A DNA stretch of 64,000 bases from VBDM01 sp963699535 (GCA_963699535.1 CAVOUJ010000016.1:62001-126000); one strand, 5' to 3'. Positions 1-11,038 are shown, counted from the stretch's first letter. Translations and numbers: made by a program. The notes: generated from the sequence alone by a model not told the origin.

Positions 1-2076
1 GCGGACTTGCGTATCTCATCCGAAAGCGAAATCGAGCTGCGCCGCGCGCTTTCGTCCGCGCTCGAACACGGCAAGGGCGTCGTGCACGTGCTCCAGGACC
101 TTGACCGGCTCGCGCAAGCGGCCGGGAAATCGCGGTCTTCGCGCGTCGAAGTGGAGCTTCCGCAACGCGTCTTCTCCACCAAGCGCGCCTGTTCTTCCTG
201 CGCGCGCAGCTTCGCCGACCTCGACCCGAGGCTCTTTTCATTCAACTCCAAGCACGGCTGGTGCGCCGAGTGCTACGGGACCGGCCTCAAGCTCTCCGGC
301 GTCGAATGGGACGAAGAGCGCGAAAAGACCGGTACCGAGGATCACGTACTCGATTCCTGGCTCGAATGGCTCGAGATTGACGAGATCTGCCCGGCCTGCC
401 GCGGCATGCGGCTCAACAGCGAGGCCCTCGCCGTGCTCTGGCAGGACCGCTCGATCTCCGAGCTCGCCGCGCTCCCCGTGGCCGCGTTGAGGAACGTGTT
501 CCAGGAAGTCAGGCTCGCGGGCCGTGACGCGGAGATCGCGCGAGACATCGTAGCGGAACTGCAGGCACGCCTGGCTTTTCTCGATGAAGTCGGACTTTCG
601 TACCTGTCGCTCGACCGCGCGGCGCCCACGCTTTCCGGCGGCGAGGCGCAGCGCATTCGCCTCGCCGCGCAGCTCGGCTCGAACCTGCGCGGCGTGTGCT
701 ACATCCTCGACGAGCCCACCATCGGATTGCACCCGCGCGACAACGCCGTCCTGCTCGACACGCTGGAGAAGCTCGAGGCGAAAGGCAATACCCTGGTCGT
801 CGTCGAGCACGACGAGGAGACCATCCGGCGGGCGGAGCACCTGATCGATCTCGGCCCCGGGGCGGGCAGGCTCGGCGGGCGCGTGATCGCCCAGGGCTCG
901 GCCGCAGACCTCATGCGGGAGAGCGAGTCTGTGACCGGAAGATTTCTCGCTCATCCGCTCATGCACCCGCTGCATCCGCCGCGGCCGGTGCGAAAGAGCA
1001 CCGCCTCGCTCCATGTGATCGGCGCGTCGCAGCACAACCTCGCGGACATCGACGTGCGCGTGCCGCTCGCAAGGCTCTCGCTGATCACCGGGGTCTCGGG
1101 CTCGGGGAAATCGACGCTCGCGCGCGACGTGCTCTACGAGAACCTCCAGCGCCTGGTGCAGGGAAAAAACGCGCCGCTCTCGGGCTGCCGCGGAATGCGC
1201 GGGGCGGAAAACGTCGGCCGTGTCCTCGAAGTGGACCAGACGCCGATCGGCAAGACGCCGCGCTCGTGCCCCGCGACCTACGTCGGGTTCTGGGACTCGA
1301 TCCGGCGCCTGTTCGCCGACACTGTGGAGGCGCGCATGCGCGGATGGAGCGCATCGCGCTTCTCCTTCAACGTCAAGGGCGGGCGTTGCGAGTCCTGCGA
1401 GGGCCAGGGCATCAAGAGAATCGAGATGAGCTTCCTTCCCGACGTCAAGGTCGCCTGCGAAGCCTGCGGCGGCGCGCGCTTCAACCCGGAGACCCTCGCA
1501 GTGCGCTGGAAAGGGAAAAACGCGGGTGAGGTTCTCGCGATGAGCGTGGACAACGCCGTGGAGTTCTTCTCGGCACATCCCGCGGCGCACCGCGCGCTGC
1601 GCCTGCTGCAGGACGTGGGCCTCGGTTACCTCACGCTGGGTCAGCAAAGCCCCACGCTGTCGGGCGGCGAGGCGCAGCGGATCAAGCTGGTCACCGAGCT
1701 CGCCCGAACCGGGGATGGACCCGGGTTCTCTGGAAATCCCGCGGGGAGAAAACCGGGGGCTGGCCCCGGCTTTCTGATCCTCGACGAGCCTACTGTCGGC
1801 CTGCACATGGCCGACGTCGAGAAGCTGGTGCGGGTGCTGCACCGACTCGTGGACGCGGGAAACACGGTCGTCGTCATCGAGCACAACCTGGATGTGATCG
1901 CGGAAGGCGACTGGATCATCGACCTCGGGCCCGAGGGCGGCACGGCGGGCGGGCGGCTCGTCGCGCAGGGCGCCCCGGAGCAGATTGTCGCGATGGGCCG
2001 AGCCAGCCACACGGCCTCGGCCTTGGCGAATTTTCTCGAAAGCCGGCGCGCCGCTTCGCCCGCACATGAATCGTGA
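1..2076 (+). CDS. uvrA: UvrA excinuclease subunit, C-terminal part (cut by window edge)
   Basis: UvrA is the cytoplasmic ATPase that finds DNA damage and loads UvrB in nucleotide excision repair. The frame is open to the left edge, so the true start is outside. Visible in order, counted from base 7: a zinc module (CSSC ~61, CAEC ~85), CPAC ~127, ABC signature LSGGEAQR ~208 with Walker B ILDEPTIGLH, second Walker A GVSGSGKST ~361, second zinc module (CESC ~460, CEAC ~478), second LSGGEAQR ~550 and Walker B LILDEPTVGLH ~589. Odd: about 20 residues rich in Gly and Pro separate the second signature from its Walker B, where UvrA normally has only a few; the DNA there is palindromic (separate entry). 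The stretch before CPAC (GTEDHVLDSWLEW) reminds me of double-length UvrA proteins of some proteobacteria, but the upstream half is not visible. Family assignment is certain. Confidence 0.95.
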   Translation, partial: ADLRISSESEIELRRALSSALEHGKGVVHVLQDLDRLAQAAGKSRSSRVEVELPQRVFSTKRACSSCARSFADLDPRLFSFNSKHGWCAECYGTGLKLSGVEWDEEREKTGTEDHVLDSWLEWLEIDEICPACRGMRLNSEALAVLWQDRSISELAALPVAALRNVFQEVRLAGRDAEIARDIVAELQARLAFLDEVGLSYLSLDRAAPTLSGGEAQRIRLAAQLGSNLRGVCYILDEPTIGLHPRDNAVLLDTLEKLEAKGNTLVVVEHDEETIRRAEHLIDLGPGAGRLGGRVIAQGSAADLMRESESVTGRFLAHPLMHPLHPPRPVRKSTASLHVIGASQHNLADIDVRVPLARLSLITGVSGSGKSTLARDVLYENLQRLVQGKNAPLSGCRGMRGAENVGRVLEVDQTPIGKTPRSCPATYVGFWDSIRRLFADTVEARMRGWSASRFSFNVKGGRCESCEGQGIKRIEMSFLPDVKVACEACGGARFNPETLAVRWKGKNAGEVLAMSVDNAVEFFSAHPAAHRALRLLQDVGLGYLTLGQQSPTLSGGEAQRIKLVTELARTGDGPGFSGNPAGRKPGAGPGFLILDEPTVGLHMADVEKLVRVLHRLVDAGNTVVVIEHNLDVIAEGDWIIDLGPEGGTAGGRLVAQGAPEQIVAMGRASHTASALANFLESRRAASPAHES
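1709..1774. repeat. Palindromic GC-rich insertion inside uvrA
   Basis: Two short G/C palindromes lie inside the uvrA frame: CCGGGGATGGACCCGGG near 1709-1725 and CCGGGGGCTGGCCCCGG near 1753-1769. The second is flanked by AAAA and TTT, so the arms extend further. They code for a Gly/Pro-rich loop absent from ordinary UvrA and keep the frame. The form resembles the small GGGG-CTG-CCCC palindromic repeats scattered in betaproteobacterial genomes. A related string, CCGGGGCTGGCTCCGG, occurs at 3608-3623 near the start of the PAS/GGDEF/EAL gene. That this is a mobile small repeat is inference. Confidence 0.5.
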
Positions 2077-2098
2077 GTCCCTGGCAGCCAATCGGCGC

Positions 2099-2126
2099 TT
2101 GACAGCGCGCGGGCCGTTTCTACAAT
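2099..2126 (+). promoter_or_regulatory. Sigma-70 type promoter before the diguanylate cyclase gene
   Basis: TTGACA at 2099-2104 and TACAAT at 2121-2126 are separated by 16 bases. This is a near-consensus housekeeping promoter placed just downstream of uvrA and 25 bases before the GTG start at 2152. It would give the GGDEF gene its own transcript with a short leader. Confidence 0.7.
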
Positions 2127-2151
2127 CGCTGATCCCTTCGGCCTCACGCGA

Positions 2152-3411
2152 GTGAACCCCGCACTTCTTCCACTCCTTCGACCGGTGGCCGTACCGGTGG
2201 CGATCCTCGCGGCGACCGCGCTCGCTCTCGCGGCAGGCCCCGAGCTGCCGAGCTCGCTCGCCGGCCTGACCGTGGTGGGGCCCTATATCGTGCTCCTGCT
2301 GGGCGTCGCCATCAGCGCGTGGTTCAACCGGGCTCGCGCCCTCGTTCTGCTCGCCTCACTGCTCGCCGCTTTTGCCGGCTACAACATGGCGTTCGACCTG
2401 GATCCGAACGGCTTCGCCGTGCGAGCGACGTTCACCGCGCTCGCGGTCCTCGTGCCGCTGAACGTGCTGCTCGCGCTCGCTTTTCCCGAGCGCGGCGTGC
2501 GCCAGCACCGAAACTATCGCTGGCTGCTGATTGGCCTGGCCGAGATCCTGATCGCGATCTGGATTGCGAATGCCGGTCGCAGCAGTCTTTCGGGCGCCGC
2601 GTGGCGCGACGTGCTCGATCACTGGCTGCTTCGCTCTCCTCCGACGCCGCTTGCCGCGCGAGTTCTCATCGCCGCGGCGTTCGCCGCCGCCTTGCTGCGG
2701 GCATGGCCCCGCCAGAGGCCGAAGGAGCTGCGCAAGGAACCGCGGCCGCTCGACATCAGCCTCGCCGCGGCGCTCGCCGCATTTTTCATCGGCTGCGAGT
2801 GGGTGGTGCAGCCGGGCGCTTTTGGCGCGTTCATGTCGGCGGCGGGCGTCGTGGTGCTCGTGGCCGTACTGCAGGAATCGCACCGGCTCGCCTTCCGCGA
2901 CGAATTGACCAGCCTGCCCAGCCGGCGTGCGCTCGAGGAGCGCCTCCCGGGTCTGGGGCCGACCTACACCATCGCCATGGTGGACGTGGACCGCTTCAAG
3001 CAGTTCAACGACACCCACGGCCACGACATCGGCGATCAGGTCCTGAAGCTCGTGGCCACACGTCTCGCGGGGGTCGAGGGGGGAGGCGTGTCCTACCGCT
3101 ACGGGGGGGAGGAGTTCTGCATCGTGTTCCCCGATCGCAGCCTCGACCAGACCATCCCGCACCTCGAGCGACTTCGCGAGGACGTCGAGAAGTACCGGAT
3201 GGCGGTACGCGCCGGCGATCGCCCGAGGGACAAGGGCGAGGGAATGCGCCTGCGCTCAGCCCGCGCCTCGGAGAAGACGCTGTCGGTCACCGTGAGCATC
3301 GGCGCCGCCGAGCGTGACGACACACTCATCGGTCCTTCGCTGGTCATCCGCGCGGCGGACGAGGCCCTCTATCGCGCCAAGCACGCCGGCCGGAACCGCG
3401 TCATGCGCTGA
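2152..3411 (+). CDS. Membrane diguanylate cyclase (GGDEF domain)
   Basis: A 419-residue membrane protein. The first ~240 residues hold roughly six to eight hydrophobic segments forming a sensor or anchor region of no recognised type; the rest is a GGDEF domain (~245-419). The metal- and substrate-binding segment reads DVDRFKQFNDTHGHDIGDQ, and the signature is GGEEF (~317), an active variant in the family. It should make cyclic di-GMP from two GTP at the inner membrane. The domain carries a longer loop than usual between the signature and the final SIGAAE segment. The start is GTG at 2152, chosen because it follows a strong promoter and no ATG is better placed; the ribosome site is weak. It precedes another c-di-GMP gene by 151 bases but probably has its own transcript. 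Confidence 0.9.
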   Translation: MNPALLPLLRPVAVPVAILAATALALAAGPELPSSLAGLTVVGPYIVLLLGVAISAWFNRARALVLLASLLAAFAGYNMAFDLDPNGFAVRATFTALAVLVPLNVLLALAFPERGVRQHRNYRWLLIGLAEILIAIWIANAGRSSLSGAAWRDVLDHWLLRSPPTPLAARVLIAAAFAAALLRAWPRQRPKELRKEPRPLDISLAAALAAFFIGCEWVVQPGAFGAFMSAAGVVVLVAVLQESHRLAFRDELTSLPSRRALEERLPGLGPTYTIAMVDVDRFKQFNDTHGHDIGDQVLKLVATRLAGVEGGGVSYRYGGEEFCIVFPDRSLDQTIPHLERLREDVEKYRMAVRAGDRPRDKGEGMRLRSARASEKTLSVTVSIGAAERDDTLIGPSLVIRAADEALYRAKHAGRNRVMR

Positions 3412-3562
3412 GGAACGCCCAAAGCGGCCCAGTTCCAAGCAAAACACCTCGGAAAATGGTTGAATCGGGGATGCTTGAACCGTCCTCTTCGTCCAGGGCT
3501 TCCCCCCCTCCTCGCGCCGGCCGACGCGGGCGCCGGACCGTCCCCTCGCGGCACCTGCGGCG

Positions 3563-6500
3563 ATGAAGCGGCCCGTCAACGAAAAGCGCAGGCCCGGCGA
3601 CGGTCCGGGGCTGGCTCCGGAGCGCAATCCGATCCAGGAGGCGCTGCGCGAAAGCGAGGAGCGCTTCCGCGCGATTGCCTCGCTGTCGAGCGACTGGTAC
3701 TGGGAGCAGGACGCCGAGCTTCGCTTCACCCGGTTCGAGGGGCGCAATGTGGGCCCCGGTTCGATCCACGACCTGGAAAACCTGATCGGCAAGCGGCGCT
3801 GGGAAACCAAGGCGACGCCGCTCGAGGGCACCTGGGAGGAGCACCGCAGACGGGTCGAAGCGCGCCAGCCTTACTACGATCTGGAGTTCCGCATCACCGA
3901 CAGCCAGGGGCAGGAGCGTATCGTCGTCGCAAGCGGGCTGCCTTTCTACGACGAGGATGGAACGTTCAAGGGCTACCGCGGCACGGGGCACGACATCACT
4001 GCGCGCAAGCGCGCCGAGGCCATGCTGCGCCTCGAGCACGCCGTGGCCCGCGCGATCACCGAGGCGGTCAATGTTTCGGCCGCCCTCAAGGCGGTGATAC
4101 ACGCCGTGTGCGATGCCCAGGGCTGGGAATGCGGCCGCTACTACCGCTGGGACCCGCAGGCCGGCGTGCTGCGGTTTGCCGAGGCCTGGGCCAAAGCGGG
4201 CCCGCAGTTCGACGTTTATATCGAGCGCTTTCGCGACATCACCTACGCGCCGGGCGTGGGCCTTCTCGGGCGGGTATGGCAGTCGGAGCAGCCCCTCTGG
4301 GTGGCCGACCTCACGCGCGACGAGCGCGTGTGGCAAAAGACGATCCCCGGCGAGGCCGGGTTGCGCGCAGCGTTCATGTTCCCCGTCGTATCGGAAGGCA
4401 AGCCCATCGGCGTGATCGCCTTCAACAGCCGCGAAATCCGCGAGCCGGACGAGCACCTGCTCCAGGCGACGCGCGTGATCGGCGCGCAGATCGGCCAGTT
4501 CGTGCAGCGCAAGCAGGCCGAAGAAGTGCTGCGCGAGAGCGAGGAGCGGTTTCGCGGCCTGACGCAGCTGTCGTCGGACTGGTACTGGGAGCAGGACGAG
4601 AATTTCCGGTTTACCATGCTCTCCTCCAATCCCCGCCGATCCCCCGAGCGCCCGCCGGAATCGATCATCGGCAAGGCGCGCTGGGAAATACCTGCCCTCA
4701 ACTTCACCGATGAAGACTGGGCCGCTCACCGCGCGCTGCTGGAGGCGCACAAGCCGTTTCAGGACCTCGAGCTGCACCGGCTGGACGCCGAAGGCAACTT
4801 GCACATCTCGAGCGTCAGCGGCGAGCCGATTTTCGACGTCGAAGGCCGGTTCAGGGGTTACCGCGGGGTCGGCCGGGACGTTACCGGGAAGCGCAAGAAC
4901 GAAGACGATCTGAAGCGCTTCCGCACGTCGATGGATATGTCGGGCGACATGGTTCTGCTCATCGACCGCAAGACGATGCGCTTCGTCGACGTCAACGAAA
5001 CCGCTTGCCGCAGCCTCGGTTACCTGCGTGAGGAGTTTCTCGAAATGGGCCCGCATGACATCCTCCCGATGACACGCGAGGAGCTCGAAGACGGCTACGA
5101 CCAGCTGATCGCGACCGGATCGACGCAGCGCGTGAGGGGCCGCTACCTCTGCAAGGATGGATCGACCCTGCCCATCGAATCGATGCGGCTCGCGATGCGC
5201 CTGCGGGACACCTGGATGATCGTCGTCACGTCGCGGGACATCCGCGGACAACTCGCCCAGGAGGAAGCGCTCAAGAAGAGCAACGAGCGCTTCGACATGG
5301 CGGTGCGCGCGACCAACGACGTGATACGCGACTGGGACCTCGTCAGCGACGAGCTCTGGTGGAACGAGAACTTCACGGAGGTGTTCGGCTACTCGCGGGA
5401 TGCGGCGGGCGCGAGCGTCAGATCGTGGTACGAAGGGATCCATCCCGACGACCAGGGCCGGGTGATCGCGGGCGTGCATCGCCTGATCGGCTCGGGGGGC
5501 GACAACTGGAGCGAAGAATACCGCTTCAGGCGGCACGACGGCAGCTACGCTCACGTGCTCGACCGCGGTCACGTGATCCGGAACGAGGAAGGGCGCGCCG
5601 TTCGCATGATAGGCGCGATGGCCGACATCAGCTCGCGCAAGCGGGCCGAGGAGAGGATCCACGCCCAGGCGCTGCAACAGCGCCTGATCGCCGAGTTCGG
5701 CCAGCAGGCGTTCGCAAGCGGCGACCTCGATGACGTGCTCAATCGGGCCGTCGAGCTCGTTTCGGTGACGCTGAACGCCAAATACTGCAACGTCCTCGAG
5801 CTGGAACCGGGCGGCAAGGAACTGGTCATCAAGGCGGCATCCGGCTGGGCGGGCGAGTTCCAGGGGCGGCGCAGCGTCCCGATACGCCCGGGGAATCGTG
5901 TCGATGTCGTGCTGTCGACCCGCGAACCGCTGGTGATCGAGGATCTGGCTGCCGATTCGCGCTTTCCCAACTCGCCGCTCCTGAAGGTGGGGGTGCGAAG
6001 CGGCGTCCAGGTCCCCATATTCGGAGCGACCGGAACCTTCGGAATACTGAGCGCGCACGCCCTGGAACCACGGCACTTCAGCGAAGAGGACGTGACCTTC
6101 CTCCAGAGCGTCGCCAACATTCTCGCCGTGGCGATCGAGCGCAAGAGCGCGGAGCGCCGTCTCGCCTACCTCGCCCAGTTCGATACGCTCACGGGGCTGC
6201 CGAACCGGCATCTTTTCCACGACCGCCTGCTGCAGACTATCGCGCACGCCCGGCGCAGCGGGAGCCCGATGGCGGTGCTGTTCATCGACCTGGATCGCTT
6301 CAAGCTGGTCAACGACACCCAGGGACACAGCGCCGGGGACAAGCTGCTCAAGGAAGCGGCCGTCCGGCTCACCGAGTGCATGCGCAGCGTCGATACGGTG
6401 GGCCGATTCGGCGGGGACGAGTTCGGCGCGATCGTGTCGGATCTCGCCAGGCCCGGCGACGCGGGCGTCGTCGCCCAGAAGATCCTCGACGCCATCGCGC

Positions 6501-7465
6501 AACCCTACAAGCTGGACGCCCGCGACACCTACGTCAGCGCGAGCATCGGCATCACCCTCTTTCCGGCCGACGGCGACAGCCCCGAAGCGCTCGTCATGAA
6601 CGCCGATACCGCGATGTACCGCGCCAAAGAGCAGGGCCGCAACACCTATCAGTACTTCACTCGCGAGATGAACCAGCGGGCGCTCGCGCGGGTGCAGATG
6701 GAAGCGGCAATGCGCCGGGCCATAGAACGCAGAGAGTTCCTCCTCCATTACCAGCCCAGGGTCGATCTCCGGTCCAAGCTCATCTGCGGGTTCGAGGCGC
6801 TGCTGCGCTGGCAACACCCCGAGAAAGGTCTTGTCCTTCCCGGGGAATTCGTTCCGATTCTGGAAGAAGCCGGCCTGATCGTGCCCGTGGGTGAATGGGT
6901 GCTGCGCGAAGCGTGCAGGCAGACCCAGGTCTGGCAGCGCAACGGCCTTGCAGCACTGCCCGTCACCGCAAACCTTTCCGCCCGCCAGTTCCAGGAGAAG
7001 GATTTCGAGGCCATGGTTCGGCGGGTATTGAGGGAGACGCGCGTCGATCCGTCGCTCATCCAGTTCGAGCTGACCGAATCCCTGCTGATGAGCGACCCGG
7101 AGAGCGCGGCACGCACGCTGCGCGGCCTGAAGGAATCGGGGTTGAGAATCTCGGTGGATGACTTCGGCACCGGCTACTCGAGCCTCGCGTACCTCAAGCG
7201 CTTCCCGATCGACGCGCTCAAGATCGACCGTTCCTTCGTCCGTGACATCACGACCGACCCGGAGGACGCAGCGATCACGATTGCGATCATCGGCCTCGCG
7301 CACAATCTCAAGCTCAAGGTCGTCGCCGAGGGCGTTGAGACCCTCGAGCAGCTCGAGCTGCTCGCGGCAAACGGCTGCGACGAAATGCAGGGCTATCTTT
7401 TCTCGCCTCCGACGACCGCCGAGGAATGCGCGAAGATGCTGGAGGACAACCGGCGCCTCACCTGA
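3563..7465 (+). CDS. PAS/GAF multi-sensor GGDEF-EAL c-di-GMP protein
   Basis: A 1300-residue soluble sensor that probably makes and/or degrades cyclic di-GMP. Approximate domains: PAS 33-150, GAF 150-318, PAS 325-450, PAS 450-570, PAS 573-695, GAF 706-870, GGDEF 880-1035, EAL 1050-1300. The cyclase signature is intact (RFGGDEFG ~949), and the phosphodiesterase has FEALLRW (~1076) and DDFGTGYSSL (~1199), so either activity is possible. The first and third listed domains share the string LSSDWYWEQD, so one PAS unit looks like a recent internal duplicate. No transmembrane segment or signal peptide is seen, so the cue is probably cytoplasmic (ligand, redox or light). ATG start at 3563; no clear Shine-Dalgarno. 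What it senses cannot be told from the sequence. Confidence 0.93.
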   Translation: MKRPVNEKRRPGDGPGLAPERNPIQEALRESEERFRAIASLSSDWYWEQDAELRFTRFEGRNVGPGSIHDLENLIGKRRWETKATPLEGTWEEHRRRVEARQPYYDLEFRITDSQGQERIVVASGLPFYDEDGTFKGYRGTGHDITARKRAEAMLRLEHAVARAITEAVNVSAALKAVIHAVCDAQGWECGRYYRWDPQAGVLRFAEAWAKAGPQFDVYIERFRDITYAPGVGLLGRVWQSEQPLWVADLTRDERVWQKTIPGEAGLRAAFMFPVVSEGKPIGVIAFNSREIREPDEHLLQATRVIGAQIGQFVQRKQAEEVLRESEERFRGLTQLSSDWYWEQDENFRFTMLSSNPRRSPERPPESIIGKARWEIPALNFTDEDWAAHRALLEAHKPFQDLELHRLDAEGNLHISSVSGEPIFDVEGRFRGYRGVGRDVTGKRKNEDDLKRFRTSMDMSGDMVLLIDRKTMRFVDVNETACRSLGYLREEFLEMGPHDILPMTREELEDGYDQLIATGSTQRVRGRYLCKDGSTLPIESMRLAMRLRDTWMIVVTSRDIRGQLAQEEALKKSNERFDMAVRATNDVIRDWDLVSDELWWNENFTEVFGYSRDAAGASVRSWYEGIHPDDQGRVIAGVHRLIGSGGDNWSEEYRFRRHDGSYAHVLDRGHVIRNEEGRAVRMIGAMADISSRKRAEERIHAQALQQRLIAEFGQQAFASGDLDDVLNRAVELVSVTLNAKYCNVLELEPGGKELVIKAASGWAGEFQGRRSVPIRPGNRVDVVLSTREPLVIEDLAADSRFPNSPLLKVGVRSGVQVPIFGATGTFGILSAHALEPRHFSEEDVTFLQSVANILAVAIERKSAERRLAYLAQFDTLTGLPNRHLFHDRLLQTIAHARRSGSPMAVLFIDLDRFKLVNDTQGHSAGDKLLKEAAVRLTECMRSVDTVGRFGGDEFGAIVSDLARPGDAGVVAQKILDAIAQPYKLDARDTYVSASIGITLFPADGDSPEALVMNADTAMYRAKEQGRNTYQYFTREMNQRALARVQMEAAMRRAIERREFLLHYQPRVDLRSKLICGFEALLRWQHPEKGLVLPGEFVPILEEAGLIVPVGEWVLREACRQTQVWQRNGLAALPVTANLSARQFQEKDFEAMVRRVLRETRVDPSLIQFELTESLLMSDPESAARTLRGLKESGLRISVDDFGTGYSSLAYLKRFPIDALKIDRSFVRDITTDPEDAAITIAIIGLAHNLKLKVVAEGVETLEQLELLAANGCDEMQGYLFSPPTTAEECAKMLEDNRRLT

Positions 7466-7523
7466 ACGTGGGCGCGCCTTGTGGAGAAGCAGCGTATCAT
7501 CCGCGGCTCGCGCAACCTGACCC

Positions 7524-8402
<879 letters not shown>

Positions 8403-8434
8403 CAGGAAAGCGCGGCCGACCACTCTCTTCCTCA

Positions 8435-11038
8435 ATGCGCGACCCCGCACCCGCCGCTGTCCGTCTCAAGGACTACGCACCGCCCGCTTTCCTGATCGAC
8501 GCCGTCGAAGTCGACGTCGAGATTTTCGAGGATTTCACGCGCATTCGTTCGCGGCTCGCGATACGGCGCCGCGCCGGCTCCGTGCCGCTCGTCCTGGACG
8601 GCGAGGAGCTGGAAACCGAGTCGGTTGCGGTGGATGGACGGGCGCTGGCCGCAGGCGAATACACGCTCGCCGCGGCGCACCTGACGATCGCAAGGGTGCC
8701 CGAGCAATTCTCGCTCGAGACCGTGTGCCGCATCCGGCCCAGGCAGAACACCCAGCTCATGGGCCTGTATGCGGCGCAAAGCGGATTCTTCACCCAGTGC
8801 GAAGCCGAGGGCTTTCGCCGCATCACCTGGTCCATCGACCGCCCCGACGTGATGTCCAAGTACGACGTCACGATACGCGCCGACAGGGAAAAGTATCCGG
8901 TGCTGCTCTCGAACGGCAACCTGATCGAAAGCGGAAACGAAGCGAACGGACGCCACCGGGTGAAGTGGCGCGACCCTTTTCCGAAACCCTCGTACCTTTT
9001 CGCGCTGGTAGCGGCGAAGCTGGACAAGCTGGAGGACGAGTTCGTCACGCGCTCGGGGCGGCACGTGCAGCTCGCCATCTACGTCGATCCGGGAAAGCTC
9101 GATCAGTGCGGCTTCGCCATGCAGGCCCTGAAGCGCGCGATGAAATGGGACGAGGAAACCTTCGGCCTGGAAGTGGATCTCGATCACTACTCGATCGTCG
9201 CGGTGGGCGACTTCAACGCTGGGGCGATGGAGAACAAGGGCCTCAACATCTTCAACACCAAGTACGTGCTCGCCCGGCCCGACACCGCGACCGACGGCGA
9301 CTTCCTCAACATCGACCGGGTCGTGGCGCACGAGTACTTCCACAACTGGACCGGAAACCGCGTGACCTGCCGCGACTGGTTCCAGCTTTCTCTCAAGGAA
9401 GGCCTCACCGTGTTCCGCGAGCAGGAATTCGCCGCGGATCTCTACTCGCGGCCGGTCGAACGCATCCGCGAGGTGCGGCACCTGCGCGCCGCGCAGTTCG
9501 CCGAGGACGCGGGACCGATGGCGCACCCGGTGCGGCCGGATTCCTACATGGAGATCGGCAATTTCTACACGACCACCGTATACGAGAAGGGAGCGGAGGT
9601 CGTGCGCATGATCCGCGCCCTGATCGGGGCGGAGAATTTCCGCAAGGGCATGGACCTCTACTTCGCGCGTCACGACGGCCAGGCGGTCACCTGCGACGAT
9701 TTCGTGCGGGCGATGGCCGATGCCGCCGGGGCGGACCTCTCGCAGTTCATGCGCTGGTACGATCAGGCGGGAACGCCCGTGCTCGAGATCGACGGCGAGT
9801 ACAGCGCGGAAAAGAAGCGCTACTCGCTCGCGGTGAGGCAATCCTGCCCGCCGACGCCGGATCGCGAGAAGAAGCTCCCCTTCCACATCCCGCTCGCGGT
9901 GGGCCTCGTCGGACCGGGCGGTCGCGAGCTGCTCGCCGAGGGCACGCGCGTGCTGTCGCTGCGGGAGTCCGGGGAGCGCCTGGTTTTCGAAAACGTCTCC
10001 GCGGAACCCGTACCCTCGCTCGCTCGCGATTTCTCCGCTCCGGCGATCGTGAAGTATGGCTACACCGAGGCCGAGCTGACGCACCTGATGGCGCATGACT
10101 CCGACCCGTTCAACCGCTGGGACTCAGGCCAAAGGCTCGCCCTCGGGATCATCCTGCGCGGGATCGAAGCCGTGAGGTCCGGCGCCGAGCCAGCCATCCC
10201 GCAGGCCTTCCTCGACGCCGCGGCGCGCATTCTCGGCGACGCATCCAGGGACCCGGCATTCGCGGCCGAGGCGCTCGCGCCGCCTTCGGAGAGTACCATC
10301 GCCGAGCAGATGGAAGTCGTCGATCCCGACGCCATCCACGCGGTGCGCAACGAGCTCAAGCGCAGCCTTGCTGCCGCGTTCCGAAAGGAGCTGCTCGATG
10401 CCTACCGATCGCACCGCGTCCCCGGCCCCTATTCCCCCGATGCCCCCTCATCCGGAAAGCGAGCGTTGAGAAACGCGGCGCTCGCGCTCCTGATGGAACT
10501 CGACGATGCCGAGGCGCGCGCTCTCTGCACGAGGCAGTTCGAGTCCGCCGACAACATGACGGACGCGCTTGCGGCGCTCGCCCTGCTCGCCAACCGCGAC
10601 TGCCCCGAGCGCGACCGGGCGCTTGCGGCCTTCTACGCGAAATGGAAGGACGAGGCGCTCGTCGTGGACAAGTGGCTCTCCGTGCAGGCGACGATGCGCC
10701 TCCCCTCGGCACTCGCCGACGTGAAACGCCTCATGGCGCACCCCGCGTTCAGCCTGCGGAACCCGAACAAGGTCTATGCGCTCATCGGGGGATTCCGCGG
10801 AAATCAAGTGCGGTTCCACGCCGCCGACGGCGCGGGCTACGCCTTCCTCGCCCAGCAGGTGATCGCGCTCGACGCGATCAATCCCCAGGTCGCGGCGCGC
10901 ATGGCGCGGGGCTTCGACCGCTGGAGGAAATTCGACGCCGGGCGCCAAGCGCACGCGCGCGCGGCGCTCGGGCGCATCCGCGACACGCAGAACATCTCGA
11001 AAGGTGTGCTGGAAATCGCGACGCGGGCGCTGGCCTGA
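8435..11038 (+). CDS. pepN: Aminopeptidase N (M1 family zinc metallopeptidase)
   Basis: An 867-residue cytoplasmic aminopeptidase that removes N-terminal residues from peptides. The GAMEN exopeptidase motif sits at ~261 and the zinc site HEYFH at ~298 with the third ligand Glu in GLTVFREQEF, almost the same positions as in E. coli PepN (870 residues). The ATG at 8435 was chosen because the protein then begins like PepN and matches its length; the frame is open further upstream to 8285 but overlaps the pirin gene. The C-terminal half is the helical domain typical of the bacterial enzyme. Its stop codon abuts the stop of the convergent thioesterase gene. Confidence 0.96.
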   Translation: MRDPAPAAVRLKDYAPPAFLIDAVEVDVEIFEDFTRIRSRLAIRRRAGSVPLVLDGEELETESVAVDGRALAAGEYTLAAAHLTIARVPEQFSLETVCRIRPRQNTQLMGLYAAQSGFFTQCEAEGFRRITWSIDRPDVMSKYDVTIRADREKYPVLLSNGNLIESGNEANGRHRVKWRDPFPKPSYLFALVAAKLDKLEDEFVTRSGRHVQLAIYVDPGKLDQCGFAMQALKRAMKWDEETFGLEVDLDHYSIVAVGDFNAGAMENKGLNIFNTKYVLARPDTATDGDFLNIDRVVAHEYFHNWTGNRVTCRDWFQLSLKEGLTVFREQEFAADLYSRPVERIREVRHLRAAQFAEDAGPMAHPVRPDSYMEIGNFYTTTVYEKGAEVVRMIRALIGAENFRKGMDLYFARHDGQAVTCDDFVRAMADAAGADLSQFMRWYDQAGTPVLEIDGEYSAEKKRYSLAVRQSCPPTPDREKKLPFHIPLAVGLVGPGGRELLAEGTRVLSLRESGERLVFENVSAEPVPSLARDFSAPAIVKYGYTEAELTHLMAHDSDPFNRWDSGQRLALGIILRGIEAVRSGAEPAIPQAFLDAAARILGDASRDPAFAAEALAPPSESTIAEQMEVVDPDAIHAVRNELKRSLAAAFRKELLDAYRSHRVPGPYSPDAPSSGKRALRNAALALLMELDDAEARALCTRQFESADNMTDALAALALLANRDCPERDRALAAFYAKWKDEALVVDKWLSVQATMRLPSALADVKRLMAHPAFSLRNPNKVYALIGGFRGNQVRFHAADGAGYAFLAQQVIALDAINPQVAARMARGFDRWRKFDAGRQAHARAALGRIRDTQNISKGVLEIATRALA

